A stretch of 64,000 nucleotides of DNA from Butyrivibrio sp. NC2002 (lineage in GTDB: Bacteria; Bacillota; Clostridia; Lachnospirales; Lachnospiraceae): assembly GCF_000702265.1 (NCBI RefSeq), contig NZ_KL370880.1, positions 617,149-681,148 on the forward strand, written 5' to 3'. A model generated the notes under the pieces. That model was not told the origin of the DNA and ran no database searches. It worked only from the letters and a program-made list of their open reading frames with translations. The translations under genes and the position numbers were made by a program. Of the stretch, positions 25,419-34,756 are shown one piece after another (within the stretch, counting starts at the first letter, position 1; the number at the start of each line of letters is the position of its first letter).

Positions 25419-27737
25419 ATGCTAAATGTTTTTGTTCCCAAAAAGAGAAATATAACTGAGTATTATGAAAAATACGGAGTGATCTTTTTTAAGTCGGATG
25501 AAGGACTTTTAAGGGTGATCCCGATTGATAAGGGTATATTTCGAGTGTCTTTTTCAGAAGATGGTGACTTCGACAGGAAACAAGGCGAAGACTATCAGAG
25601 CGGAGGAAGAAACTCATATGAGATTACGGAAGATGATGAGAAATATGTGATAAAAACCCAACTTGTGTCTGCCTTCGTCGATAAAGCTACAGCAGCGATC
25701 GAATTCTATGATAGAAGCGGCAACCGTCTTATGTCTGAAGATAAAAGATGTCCAAGAGAGATGGAGAAGATCACACTCTACAGGACAGTAGGAACTGATA
25801 AAGCTGTTGTTGAAGAGGTAGAAACAGCGGACGGAAAGAAAAAGAAGATAAAGGCAGCAGACAGGGAAGAATGTGGTAACGCCTATAGAACAAGAACTTA
25901 TTTTGTTTTTGAGGAAGATGAGATTTTACTTGGTTTTGGTCAGAGCGAGCGTGATGAGTGGAATCTCAGGCACACTACATATTATGGAAATCAGGCAAAC
26001 AGGAAAATTGCGATCCCATTTTTTATCTCAACAAATAATTACGGGGTTCTTCTAAGTACAGAATCACCTTTTCTTTTCAGTGAAAAAGATGGAAAGGCTT
26101 ATATCCAGACAGAGGCTGATCATTACCAGGATTATTTTTTCATAGGCGGAGGAAATCTGTTTGACGTAATTAAAGGATTCAGAAAGCTATCCGGCAGGGC
26201 TGCTATGCTTCCTGCATGGTGCTATGGATATATCCAGTCTCAGGAAAGATATGAGAGCCAGAAAGAGATCCTTGATATTGCAGATGAATTCAGAAAAAGA
26301 GAAATCGGGCTGGACTGCATGGTTCAGGACTGGATGAGCTGGGAAGATAACATGTGGGGGCAGAAGAGCTTTGACAAGAAAAGATTTCCCGATCCCAAAA
26401 AGATGACAGATGAGCTTCATAAAAAGGGAATCAGGCTAATGCTTTCAATTTGGCCAAACATGAGCTCTGATACTGCCAATAATAAAGAGTTTAAGGAAAA
26501 AGACCTGCTTTTGCCCGGAGTTGATATCTATGATGCTTTTTCGGAAGAAGGCAGAAAACTGTACTGGTCTCAGGTAAAAAGAGATCTGTATCCAATGGGA
26601 ATCGATGCCTGGTGGTGCGATTCAAGTGAGCCGATCACACCTGAGTGGGAACACCTTATAGAGCCTGAAGATGGCGATAAATACAATGAATTTAAACATG
26701 ACGCGGAAAAGATAATGCCGTATGAGAAGTCAGATGCATTTGGCAAGTATCATGCAAGGACGATTTTTGAAGGACAAAGAGAGTGCAGTCTTAAGAAGAG
26801 AGTAGTCAATCTTACTAGAAGCGGATGGGCAGGAAGCCAGAAGTATGGCACTATTTTGTGGTCAGGAGATATTTCTGCAAGTTGGGAATGCCTTAGAAGG
26901 CAGATAAAAGCAGGGCTTCAGATGGCGGTAAGCGGCATGCCTTACTGGACTATGGATACCGGTGCATTTTTTGTAAAGAAGGGAATTCAATGGTATTGGG
27001 ACGGCAAATTTGAAAAAGGCATAGATGATGCTTATAAGAAGCTCTATGTTCGCTGGCTTGAGTTTGCTGCCTTTCTTCCTGTTTTCAGAGCTCACGGAAC
27101 AGATGTAAGGAGAGAACCCTGGGCATTTGGCGATGAGAATGATGCATACTATGAAGCAATAAAGAGCACTATCACAGAAAGATACAAGCTGCTTCCGTAT
27201 CTTTATTCAATTGGTGCGGGGGCAAGCATTGAGGATGGCATGATAATAAGACCGCTCCTGTTTGATTTTTCTGAGGATAGAAATGTGCGTGATATAACAG
27301 ATCAGTTTATGCTCGGCCCATCACTTATGGTATGCCCCATTACAAGTTCTGAAGACACACGCAGAGTATATCTTCCTGCAGGCAGGGCATGGTTTGATTA
27401 TTATACAGGGGATATTTATGACGGCGGGCAGTTCATCAGATATGAGTGCAGCCTTGACAGGATTCCAGTGTTCGTACCGGAAGGTTCCATTATACCTGTA
27501 AAAGAGCCCGGGACATGCACAGATGACATGAACGGAGCAGATATTACGCTAAGAATCTATCCGGGGCGAGATGCGCTTTTCGAGCTATATGAGGATGAAG
27601 GAGACGGCTATGGATATGAGGATGGAGAGTATACCATAACCCACATCAAGTGGAAAGATTCTGAGCAAAAAGTTTCTCATCATACAACCGGTGATGTCAG
27701 ATTCAGAAATGGAAAATTAAAGGTTGATTTATATTGA
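25419..27737 (+). CDS. GH31 alpha-xylosidase or alpha-glucosidase
   Basis: A 772-residue family 31 hydrolase. The nucleophile region is DAWWCDSSEP near residue 400 and the acid/base region is ILWSGDISASWECLRRQI near 480; MPYWTMDTGAFF and FRAHGTDVRREPW are also typical. The sequence resembles bacterial alpha-xylosidases more than maltases, and the fucosidase neighbour supports xyloglucan oligosaccharides as substrate, but alpha-glucosidase or sulfoquinovosidase-like activity cannot be excluded. No signal peptide; cytoplasmic. Confidence 0.88.
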   Translation: MLNVFVPKKRNITEYYEKYGVIFFKSDEGLLRVIPIDKGIFRVSFSEDGDFDRKQGEDYQSGGRNSYEITEDDEKYVIKTQLVSAFVDKATAAIEFYDRSGNRLMSEDKRCPREMEKITLYRTVGTDKAVVEEVETADGKKKKIKAADREECGNAYRTRTYFVFEEDEILLGFGQSERDEWNLRHTTYYGNQANRKIAIPFFISTNNYGVLLSTESPFLFSEKDGKAYIQTEADHYQDYFFIGGGNLFDVIKGFRKLSGRAAMLPAWCYGYIQSQERYESQKEILDIADEFRKREIGLDCMVQDWMSWEDNMWGQKSFDKKRFPDPKKMTDELHKKGIRLMLSIWPNMSSDTANNKEFKEKDLLLPGVDIYDAFSEEGRKLYWSQVKRDLYPMGIDAWWCDSSEPITPEWEHLIEPEDGDKYNEFKHDAEKIMPYEKSDAFGKYHARTIFEGQRECSLKKRVVNLTRSGWAGSQKYGTILWSGDISASWECLRRQIKAGLQMAVSGMPYWTMDTGAFFVKKGIQWYWDGKFEKGIDDAYKKLYVRWLEFAAFLPVFRAHGTDVRREPWAFGDENDAYYEAIKSTITERYKLLPYLYSIGAGASIEDGMIIRPLLFDFSEDRNVRDITDQFMLGPSLMVCPITSSEDTRRVYLPAGRAWFDYYTGDIYDGGQFIRYECSLDRIPVFVPEGSIIPVKEPGTCTDDMNGADITLRIYPGRDALFELYEDEGDGYGYEDGEYTITHIKWKDSEQKVSHHTTGDVRFRNGKLKVDLY

Positions 27738-27744
27738 TAAGGGT

Positions 27745-27785
27745 AAAAAGAACGTATAAAATATAATTATATGCGTTCTTTTTTC
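27745..27785 (+). terminator. Terminator after GH31
   Basis: AAAAAGAACG (27745-27754) pairs with CGTTCTTTTT (27774-27783), followed by more T. Confidence 0.85.
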
Positions 27786-27844
27786 TTCATAGAGAAGTTG
27801 TGGTAAAGAACAAGTATTTAAGATGTATTTGGTAGGAGGTAATT

Positions 27845-28981
27845 ATGGAGGCAAACAAATTTTTTCCGGAGGTTCATGGCAATTTTGCATTTGGTTGTAT
27901 GCGCCTGCCGATGAAAAATGAGCAGGTGGATTACGAAGAATTTTCCAGGATGGCGGACGCATTTATAGATGCGGGATTTAATTATTTTGATACAGCGCAT
28001 GGATATATAAACGGATTGTCGGAAACAGCAATAAGGGACTGTGTTTCTAAGAGATATGACAGGAGCAGATTCCTTCTTACAAATAAACTTACAGATCCTT
28101 ATTTCAACAAGCAGGAAGACATCCGTCCTTTCTTTGAAAAACAGCTTGAGCTGTGCGGAGTTGAGTATTTTGATTTTTATCTCATGCATGCTCAGAACAG
28201 GGAAAACTACAAGAAGTTTAAGGCTTGCAATGCCTATGAAACCGCTTATGAATTAAAAAAGGAAGGTCTGATAAAGCACCTTGGCTTATCTTTCCATGAT
28301 AAGGCAGAAGTGCTTGATATGATCCTTACTGAACATCCGGAGATCGAGGTTGTACAGATTCAGTTCAATTACCTTGATTATGAGGATGAAAATGTTGAGA
28401 GCCGCAGGGTGTATGAAGTTTGTGAGAAGCACAATAAGCCCGTTCTTGTAATGGAGCCTGTAAAAGGCGGCAGCCTTGTGAATCTTCCAAAGGAAGCTGA
28501 CGATGTATTAAGAAGCCTTAACGGCGGAAGTAATGCAAGCTATGCTGTAAGATTTGCGGCAAGTTTCCCTCAGATAGCTGTTGTTTTATCCGGTATGAGC
28601 GATATGGCTCAGATGGAAGATAACATCAGTACAATGAAAGACTTCAAGCCCCTTACAGAAGAGGAGAGAGTTGCTGTTGGCAATGTTTGCGGTATTTTCA
28701 AGGGACTTAATCTGGTACCTTGTACATCATGCAGATACTGTGTTGAGGAGAACCATTGTCCAAAGGAAATCAGAATACCTGACATGTTCGCTGCACTCAA
28801 TGCACACGAGGCATTCCATAACTGGAATTCAGCTATGTACTACAACAGCGTTCTTACTACCGGCGGACACAGCAAAGCATCAGAGTGTATCAAGTGTGGA
28901 AAATGTGAAAAGGTCTGCCCTCAGCATCTTGAGATCAGAAATCTTCTTGTTAAGGTAGCTGATACTTTTGAAAAAGCTTAA
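27845..28981 (+). CDS. Aldo/keto reductase with two [4Fe-4S] sites
   Basis: A 378-residue NAD(P)H-dependent aldo/keto reductase of the ferredoxin-fused type. The barrel shows FGCMRLP, NYFDTAHGY with the catalytic tyrosine, LLTNKL lysine and DFYLMHAQ histidine. The C terminus has two cysteine clusters, CTSCRYCVEENHCP and CIKCGKCEKVCP, for iron-sulfur clusters. Such proteins are frequent in clostridia and reduce sugars or aldehydes; substrate unknown. GGAGG lies ahead of the ATG. Confidence 0.9.
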   Translation: MEANKFFPEVHGNFAFGCMRLPMKNEQVDYEEFSRMADAFIDAGFNYFDTAHGYINGLSETAIRDCVSKRYDRSRFLLTNKLTDPYFNKQEDIRPFFEKQLELCGVEYFDFYLMHAQNRENYKKFKACNAYETAYELKKEGLIKHLGLSFHDKAEVLDMILTEHPEIEVVQIQFNYLDYEDENVESRRVYEVCEKHNKPVLVMEPVKGGSLVNLPKEADDVLRSLNGGSNASYAVRFAASFPQIAVVLSGMSDMAQMEDNISTMKDFKPLTEEERVAVGNVCGIFKGLNLVPCTSCRYCVEENHCPKEIRIPDMFAALNAHEAFHNWNSAMYYNSVLTTGGHSKASECIKCGKCEKVCPQHLEIRNLLVKVADTFEKA

Positions 28982-29021
28982 TGATCAGTGGCAGATAAAA
29001 AGAGATAGTATTCTACAAAAA

Positions 29022-29054
29022 TGGGAGGGGGTTATCATTCCCTTCCCTTTTTTA
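29022..29054 (+). terminator. Terminator after the aldo/keto reductase
   Basis: A G-rich arm (GGGAGGGGG, about 29022-29030) faces CCCTTCCC (about 29039-29047) with one bulge, then six T. Confidence 0.7.
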
Positions 29055-29073
29055 TTACTATGTAATAAAAACG

Positions 29074-29164
29074 CTCCGCGAGGATGCGCAGCTCGCGGAG
29101 ATGTATATAATTGCTTTGCAATACCGCTCGCGCGCGAGGATTTTGCAAGCAAAATCCTGTTTTT
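29074..29164. other. GC-rich hairpin cluster ending in a terminator
   Basis: CTCCGCGAG (29074-29082) pairs with CTCGCGGAG (29092-29100), then small palindromes (TTGCTTTGCAA, CTCGCGCGCGAG) and a perfect 10-bp stem with T run (29137-29146 with 29149-29158). It fills the gap between two enzyme genes and resembles the clusters at 2709-2760 and 4628-4689. Confidence 0.6.
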
Positions 29165-29200
29165 AAATAGTTTTTTGTCAGAAAAGGTAAATGAAAGGAT

Positions 29201-30241
29201 ATGAAAAAAGTGGGAAAGTTATCATTTGTTTCAGATTACATGGAAGGTGCCCATCCGGAAATACTTAAAAGGCTGCTTGAAACCAATATGGAGAAATCTG
29301 CAGGTTATGGCTTTGATGATTTTTCAGAATCAGCCAGGGATAAGATAAGAAAGGCCTGCGCGGCTCCGGATGCAGATGTGTTTTTCCTTGTAGGAGGAAC
29401 TCAGACCAATGCAGTTATGATAGATTCAATCCTTAGACCCTATCAGGGAGTTATAGCTGCAACAACCGGGCATATTAGTGGGCATGAAGCCGGGGCTATC
29501 GAGCATGGAGGACATAAAGTACTTGAGATCGAGCAGCACGACGGGAAGATCAAAGCTTCAGATATAAAGCATGTTATCATGGAATATTTTAATGATGAAA
29601 ATCATGACCATATGGTAATGCCCGGGATGGTCTATTTGTCACAGCCCACAGAATTCGGAACACTTTATTCACTTAATGAATTAAAGGAAATCAGCGAAGT
29701 ATGCAGAGACAATCACGTGCCGCTCTACCTTGACGGTGCAAGACTTGCCTATGCGCTTGCGTGCCCCCAAAATGATGTTACGCTTAAGGATATTGCTTCC
29801 TTATGCGATGCATTTTATATTGGCGGCACCAAATGCGGAGCCATGTTTGGAGAGGCGGTTGTCATACCGAGGCACGATTTCATACCGCATCTGTTTACTA
29901 TCATAAAACAGCACGGGGCGCTGCTTGCAAAGGGAAGGATAGCAGGAATTCAGTTTGATACTCTCTTTACAGACAATCTCTACGATAATGTCGGAAAAGT
30001 GGCTATAGAAGCGGCAGACAGAATTCGTGAAGCACTGGATAAAAAGGGATATAAGCAGGCTTTTGACTCACCGACAAATCAGATATTCATTATCCTTAGC
30101 AAAAAGCAGATTGATGACCTTTCAAGCGACATTGAAATGGGCTTTTGGCAGAACATAGATAAAGAGCATGCGATCATGCGCATAGCTACAAGCTGGGCAA
30201 CTACGAAGGAGGATGTTGACCGGCTGATCGAACTGCTGTGA
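29201..30241 (+). CDS. Threonine aldolase family PLP enzyme
   Basis: A 346-residue member of the beta-eliminating lyase/low-specificity L-threonine aldolase family, which splits L-threonine or allo-threonine to glycine and acetaldehyde. FVSDYMEGAHPEIL, FFLVGGTQTNA, LYLDGARLAYAL and FYIGGTKCGAMFGEA (Schiff-base lysine near residue 210) are the family regions. AAAGGAT precedes the ATG. No operon partner; GC-rich hairpins lie upstream and the REP tetrad directly downstream of its stop. Confidence 0.88.
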   Translation: MKKVGKLSFVSDYMEGAHPEILKRLLETNMEKSAGYGFDDFSESARDKIRKACAAPDADVFFLVGGTQTNAVMIDSILRPYQGVIAATTGHISGHEAGAIEHGGHKVLEIEQHDGKIKASDIKHVIMEYFNDENHDHMVMPGMVYLSQPTEFGTLYSLNELKEISEVCRDNHVPLYLDGARLAYALACPQNDVTLKDIASLCDAFYIGGTKCGAMFGEAVVIPRHDFIPHLFTIIKQHGALLAKGRIAGIQFDTLFTDNLYDNVGKVAIEAADRIREALDKKGYKQAFDSPTNQIFIILSKKQIDDLSSDIEMGFWQNIDKEHAIMRIATSWATTKEDVDRLIELL

Positions 30242-30244
30242 AGC

Positions 30245-30411
30245 ACCCGGGGACGGAGGTAGGGTACACTTTTTGGCCCCCGGGGACGGGGTTAGGGGAC
30301 CATTTTCTGAAAACGATATGCATCTCAATTACATTTTTCTAAAAATGGTCCCCTAACCCCGTCCCCGGGGGCCAAAAAAGTGACCACGAACCCCGTCCCC
30401 GGGGGTCACCC
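30245..30411. repeat. REP tetrad (REPIN-like nested inverted repeat)
   Basis: Four copies of a REP-like unit (core CCCCGGGGACGGGGTT) form a nested palindrome: two in forward orientation (30247 and 30275 onwards), a loop of roughly 30 bases, and two in reverse (about 30342-30372 and 30375-30411). Arms are about 65-70 bases long. The core is the same as the ends of the RAYT element at 40823-41738, which probably moves these units. Confidence 0.85.
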
Positions 30412-30534
30412 AAAATGAAAATTTATACAATTTTAACGATGTATATATACGCAATATGGTATATTTATAGTGTAAAATCATGCAATTATTATGCATGAAA
30501 GCGGCTGTAGGGATGATTTGTTGGAGGTGAGGGC

Positions 30535-33363
30535 GTGAAAAAAACGCTTATCATTGTTATCGACCTCATAATAATGATGTTGATACTCTTCTTCATAATT
30601 CAATATGCCAATACCAAAATGAACGAAAGCAATGAGAGTGTTGCTGAAGCTTTCGAGAAAATGACTGTGACTGCTGAGCAGATAATCACCAATTATCTTG
30701 AGGATGAGCAGCATCTTTGCGATATTTGGGCTAATTATATTAACCGTATGGCTGAAGCGGGAGAGCCTATGACTATGGAGGAGGCTATTTCTTTTGTAAG
30801 GAAGGCTAAGCTGTATCCCACTATTTATGGGCATCTTATCCTTACTGACGATTCCTCCAAAAGCGGAATATCCACTCATCCCAATGCCAAGGATCCTGAT
30901 GATTATTCAGTTTCTTATCGCAATATCAATCTCTTTGACAGGATTGATGAAATCAGCAGGGAAGACGGCGTAGTTAGTCTTACAAGAGCCTACACGAATC
31001 CTCAGAATGGAGTTCAGTCAATTGCATTTATGAATTTTGTAACTATCCTCGATGAGTCCACAGGCGAGCTCAAAGAGGCGCTTCTGATGCGCGTCGAACC
31101 GGTAAGCCTTCTGGAGGATAAATTTGTCTTTTTAAAAGGTGAGTATGAAAACGAGGAGATCTCACTTATCAACAAGGATGGCGATTATCTCGTCCATGGC
31201 AAATCCTTGAAAAATTCCAACTTTTTCGAATTTTATAAATCCTATAATAATGCAAATATTGCAGATTATGAAAACATGATAGAAGAGGTTACGTCTAAGA
31301 CGGGGACCATGACACTTACTAACTCAAAGGGAGAGGAATGTGTAATATCCTATACGCCCTTGACGTCAATGGATACGTGGTTTCTTTTGTCATATATTCC
31401 TGCTGAGGAACTAAAAGCAACCAATTCAGTTGTGGACTGGCTGCTGCTTGGCATGGTTACACTTGGGCTTATGGTACTTCTTGGATTTAATTATCTGGTA
31501 CTAAGGCTATATAACATAAAACTGGCAGAAGCAGCAGAAGCGGCTAATCAGGCAAATGCCGCAAAATCACATTTTTTATCCACTATGTCGCATGACATCC
31601 GTACGCCAATGAATGCCATTCTCGGACTTAACGAGATGATACTTAGAAACAGCCGCGAAGAGGAAATAATTGCTTATTCCGAAAGTATCAGGACCGCCGG
31701 AAAAACGCTACTAGGGATCATTAATGATATCCTGGATTTTTCCAAGATAGAAGCAGGCAAAATGGATATCATCTGCGTGGATTATTATTTTGCTTCAATG
31801 CTTAATGATCTGGTAAATATGGTCCAGGGAAAAGCACAGGAAAAGGGACTTTTGTTTAATCTTGATATAGACAGAAATATCCCGATGATACTTCATGGTG
31901 ATGAGATCCGCATTAAACAGATAATAACCAACATTCTTTCAAATGCTGTCAAATATACAAAAGAAGGATCGATCACCTTCAGGGTGGGATTTGAAAAAAT
32001 AGAAGAAGAGCCGGATTCCATCAGGCTGATCGTAAGTGTAAGCGATACAGGAATTGGAATTAAGCCGGAAAATATGAATAGTTTGTTCACTGCATTTGAA
32101 CGTATAGATGAGAGCAGAAACAGGAACATTGAAGGAACCGGTCTTGGAATGAGCATTGCACAGAATTTTCTTGCAATGATGGGGAGCCGGATTGAGGTTG
32201 AGAGTGAATATGGAAAAGGCTCTACTTTTTCCTTCGAGCTTGTGCAGGGAGTAAAGGACTTTAGTCCTATAGGCAATTATGAGGAAGCCTTTAAAAATGG
32301 CATTCTTAACAGAGAAAAATATCGTGAGAGCTTTACCGCACCCGGGGCACGGATACTTGTAGTTGATGATACTCCGGTTAATCTTACTGTTTTTGCTAAT
32401 CTCCTAAAACGCACCAAAGTGCAGATTGATTCAGCTAATAGCGGAGATGAAGCGATTTTACTGTGGAAGAGGAGAATCTACGATATAGTTTTTCTTGATC
32501 ATATGATGCCTGACAAGGACGGAATAGAGACTCTTAAGGAAATGAAGGGCATTGAAGATACTCCCAACGGGGAGGTGCCTGTTATATGTCTTACAGCTAA
32601 TGCTATTTCAGGCATGAGGAAAACGTATATAGATGCCGGATTTGATGACTATATCACCAAGCCGATCGATCCTGATAACTTAGAGGCGCTTTTGCTTAAG
32701 TATCTTCCAAAGGACAAGATCAACGTTGCAGAACCGGATAGCGAAGATGATGATTTTTTTATCCCGGAATTTATATGGGGGATTGGATCGCTTGATGCTG
32801 ACCGGGGCATTACCTACTGCGGCGGAAGAGAAAATTATATGCTCACACTTAAGTCTTATCTTGATGCTGCTGAAAATAACGCAAACGAAATTGAGAAATA
32901 CTCTGATGCGGGAGATATAAAAAATCTCACAATAAAGATACATGCGCTAAAGAGCACCTCTCGAATGATCGGAGCAGCGAAGCTGGGAGAGTTTGCTGCA
33001 AGGCTGGAGGATCTGGGTAAAGCAGGAGATATGGAGAAGGTAAAAGAAGGTCTTAATGAGCTGCTTTTTATGTACAGGAAGCTTATAAGCGATCTGGAAC
33101 CTCTTTATCAATATGATGAAAAAACAGATGAGACGAAGGATGGCAAGCCACTTATTGCTGATGAAGATATTAAAAAGGCTTATGAAGAGCTGGCAGGCTT
33201 TTGCGACTCATTTGACTATGACAGCGTGATCGATACTTTGAAAAAACTTGAAAAATATAAGTTTCCTGAAGCTGAGACAGCTCGTTTTGAAGCTCTCAAA
33301 GAGGCTGTTGATAATTTTGATTATGACAAGATACCGGAAATTTTACATAGAAAAGATGGATGA
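30535..33363 (+). CDS. Hybrid sensor histidine kinase with receiver and Hpt domains
   Basis: A 942-residue membrane sensor. Two membrane helices (about 4-24 and 299-325) enclose a Cache-like outside domain. Inside follow HisKA (SHDIRTPMNAILGLNEM, phospho-His near 351), HATPase (NILSNAVKYTKEG, DTGIGI, EGTGLGMSI), a receiver (ILVVDDTPVN, aspartate near 655 in FLDHMMPDKDG) and an Hpt domain (HALKSTSRMIGAAKL, His near 803). The phosphate therefore can move His-Asp-His within one chain and onward to the response regulator two genes downstream. Start GTG 30535 has a strong GGAGGTG. It forms a three-gene set with an orphan sugar-binding lipoprotein and REC-HD-GYP protein. Confidence 0.9.
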   Translation: MKKTLIIVIDLIIMMLILFFIIQYANTKMNESNESVAEAFEKMTVTAEQIITNYLEDEQHLCDIWANYINRMAEAGEPMTMEEAISFVRKAKLYPTIYGHLILTDDSSKSGISTHPNAKDPDDYSVSYRNINLFDRIDEISREDGVVSLTRAYTNPQNGVQSIAFMNFVTILDESTGELKEALLMRVEPVSLLEDKFVFLKGEYENEEISLINKDGDYLVHGKSLKNSNFFEFYKSYNNANIADYENMIEEVTSKTGTMTLTNSKGEECVISYTPLTSMDTWFLLSYIPAEELKATNSVVDWLLLGMVTLGLMVLLGFNYLVLRLYNIKLAEAAEAANQANAAKSHFLSTMSHDIRTPMNAILGLNEMILRNSREEEIIAYSESIRTAGKTLLGIINDILDFSKIEAGKMDIICVDYYFASMLNDLVNMVQGKAQEKGLLFNLDIDRNIPMILHGDEIRIKQIITNILSNAVKYTKEGSITFRVGFEKIEEEPDSIRLIVSVSDTGIGIKPENMNSLFTAFERIDESRNRNIEGTGLGMSIAQNFLAMMGSRIEVESEYGKGSTFSFELVQGVKDFSPIGNYEEAFKNGILNREKYRESFTAPGARILVVDDTPVNLTVFANLLKRTKVQIDSANSGDEAILLWKRRIYDIVFLDHMMPDKDGIETLKEMKGIEDTPNGEVPVICLTANAISGMRKTYIDAGFDDYITKPIDPDNLEALLLKYLPKDKINVAEPDSEDDDFFIPEFIWGIGSLDADRGITYCGGRENYMLTLKSYLDAAENNANEIEKYSDAGDIKNLTIKIHALKSTSRMIGAAKLGEFAARLEDLGKAGDMEKVKEGLNELLFMYRKLISDLEPLYQYDEKTDETKDGKPLIADEDIKKAYEELAGFCDSFDYDSVIDTLKKLEKYKFPEAETARFEALKEAVDNFDYDKIPEILHRKDG

Positions 33364-33412
33364 TAAAAACAGGCTTTGAAAAGAAAAAACTATTGGTATG
33401 GAAGGAGGCAGC

Positions 33413-34732
33413 ATGATCATGAAAACAAAGGGAATATTAAAGAATACACTGGTATCAGTATCTGTTATTTCGTTAGTATCAGCACTTGCAGCTTGTGGCG
33501 GGATCTCAAAAGGCGATGATGCGGAATTCAAGCCTGGCTTGCCCTCTGATACAACATGTCAGATCAAGGTTGCGGGTAACTATTCTAATTTTGAATCACT
33601 TGAGAGTGAATTTGAACGTTTTTACGAATACTATCCCAATGTGACTCTGAACTATGTTTATCTGGATGATTACGAAAATACTATTTCAAGCGCACTTTCA
33701 AGCGATGAGGCTCCGGACATTTATGTGACAGGATCATGGATGCTGGATGAAGAGAAAATGAAGCCGGTTTTTGAAAATGCGGAGATACTCTCAGATCCTG
33801 CGCTTAACATCAATCTTGACTGTGTCCGAAAAGGCGCCAGATGGACTCTTGATAACGGAGATGTGGTCATGCTTCCGATCTTTACAAGGTCTTACGGAAT
33901 GCTTGTGAACATGGACATTTTTGAAAAGAATTCACTTAAGGTTCCGGAGAACTACAAGGAACTTGTGGAGACTTGCGATAAGCTAAAGGCAGCAGGATAT
34001 GAAAACCCGATAATGGGGGCAAATGTAACTACCGTTGCAGGAATGTACTATGCGTTTTCATTTCCTCTTTTTTGCGCAAATGTAATAGAGCATCCTGAAT
34101 CTGTCAGCGCTCTTAATTCAATGGATAAGTCTGCCGGAGAAATGATGCGGCCGGCTCTTGAAAAAATAAAGACATTTGTTGATGAGGGATATATGAATCC
34201 TGCGTTATGCTCAGAAGAAATCGAGGATGATTATAATGCAGTGATATTGCGCTTTTTCGAGGGGGATGTTCCGATGATGCTTGGAAGCGGTGATATGGTT
34301 TCCGGTACACAAAAGCGTGAGAGTAAGTCGGAAGCTTTTATAGCTGATCCCTTTAAATACAAATTTTATGTTGTTCCTTCAGGAGATGATGGGGGATATT
34401 TTTTGGATTCAGTCAACCTGTTTTTCAGCGTAAACAAAAATAGCAGTAACCTGGATATGACCAATGAATTCATAAGATTTCTAATGAGAGAAAAAGAACT
34501 TGGAAATATGTCTGCTGTTAAAAGACTCATCACCCCGACGAACGATTTTTCATTGGATGAGGTTTATTCATCACTCGATGATTTCCCGGAGGATAGATCA
34601 TTTAACAATCGTGAAATCGGATTAAATGACGATGTTAACAACGAGTTTCGTGCCGCGGCATATAAAGTCGCAAATGGAATTTTGACTGTGGATGAGGCTG
34701 TAAGTGAATACGGTAATTTGTGGGATGACTAA
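33413..34732 (+). CDS. Extracellular solute-binding lipoprotein (SBP family 1)
   Basis: About 439 residues with a lipoprotein signal peptide ending in the lipobox ALAAC and a family 1 sugar-type binding fold (DEAPDIYVTGSWM, GMLVNMDIFEKNSLKVPENY, GDVPMMLGSGDM). No ABC permease or ATPase gene is nearby; it sits between a histidine kinase and a response regulator, so it probably presents a ligand to the kinase's outside domain instead of feeding a transporter. ATG 33413 is chosen because GGAGG at 33403-33407 lies inside any longer version. Confidence 0.85.
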   Translation: MIMKTKGILKNTLVSVSVISLVSALAACGGISKGDDAEFKPGLPSDTTCQIKVAGNYSNFESLESEFERFYEYYPNVTLNYVYLDDYENTISSALSSDEAPDIYVTGSWMLDEEKMKPVFENAEILSDPALNINLDCVRKGARWTLDNGDVVMLPIFTRSYGMLVNMDIFEKNSLKVPENYKELVETCDKLKAAGYENPIMGANVTTVAGMYYAFSFPLFCANVIEHPESVSALNSMDKSAGEMMRPALEKIKTFVDEGYMNPALCSEEIEDDYNAVILRFFEGDVPMMLGSGDMVSGTQKRESKSEAFIADPFKYKFYVVPSGDDGGYFLDSVNLFFSVNKNSSNLDMTNEFIRFLMREKELGNMSAVKRLITPTNDFSLDEVYSSLDDFPEDRSFNNREIGLNDDVNNEFRAAAYKVANGILTVDEAVSEYGNLWDD

Positions 34733-34756
34733 AATAGTTCACGGAAGGGATACTGT

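Noticed and set aside
30245-30411. Large bidirectional terminator
   Set aside because: The long G/C arms do pair, but no T run ends the stem and the core is shared with the RAYT ends, so a mobile repeat is the better reading.
33413-34732. ABC sugar transporter operon
   Set aside because: No permease or ATPase gene is near the binding protein; same for 52648-53616.
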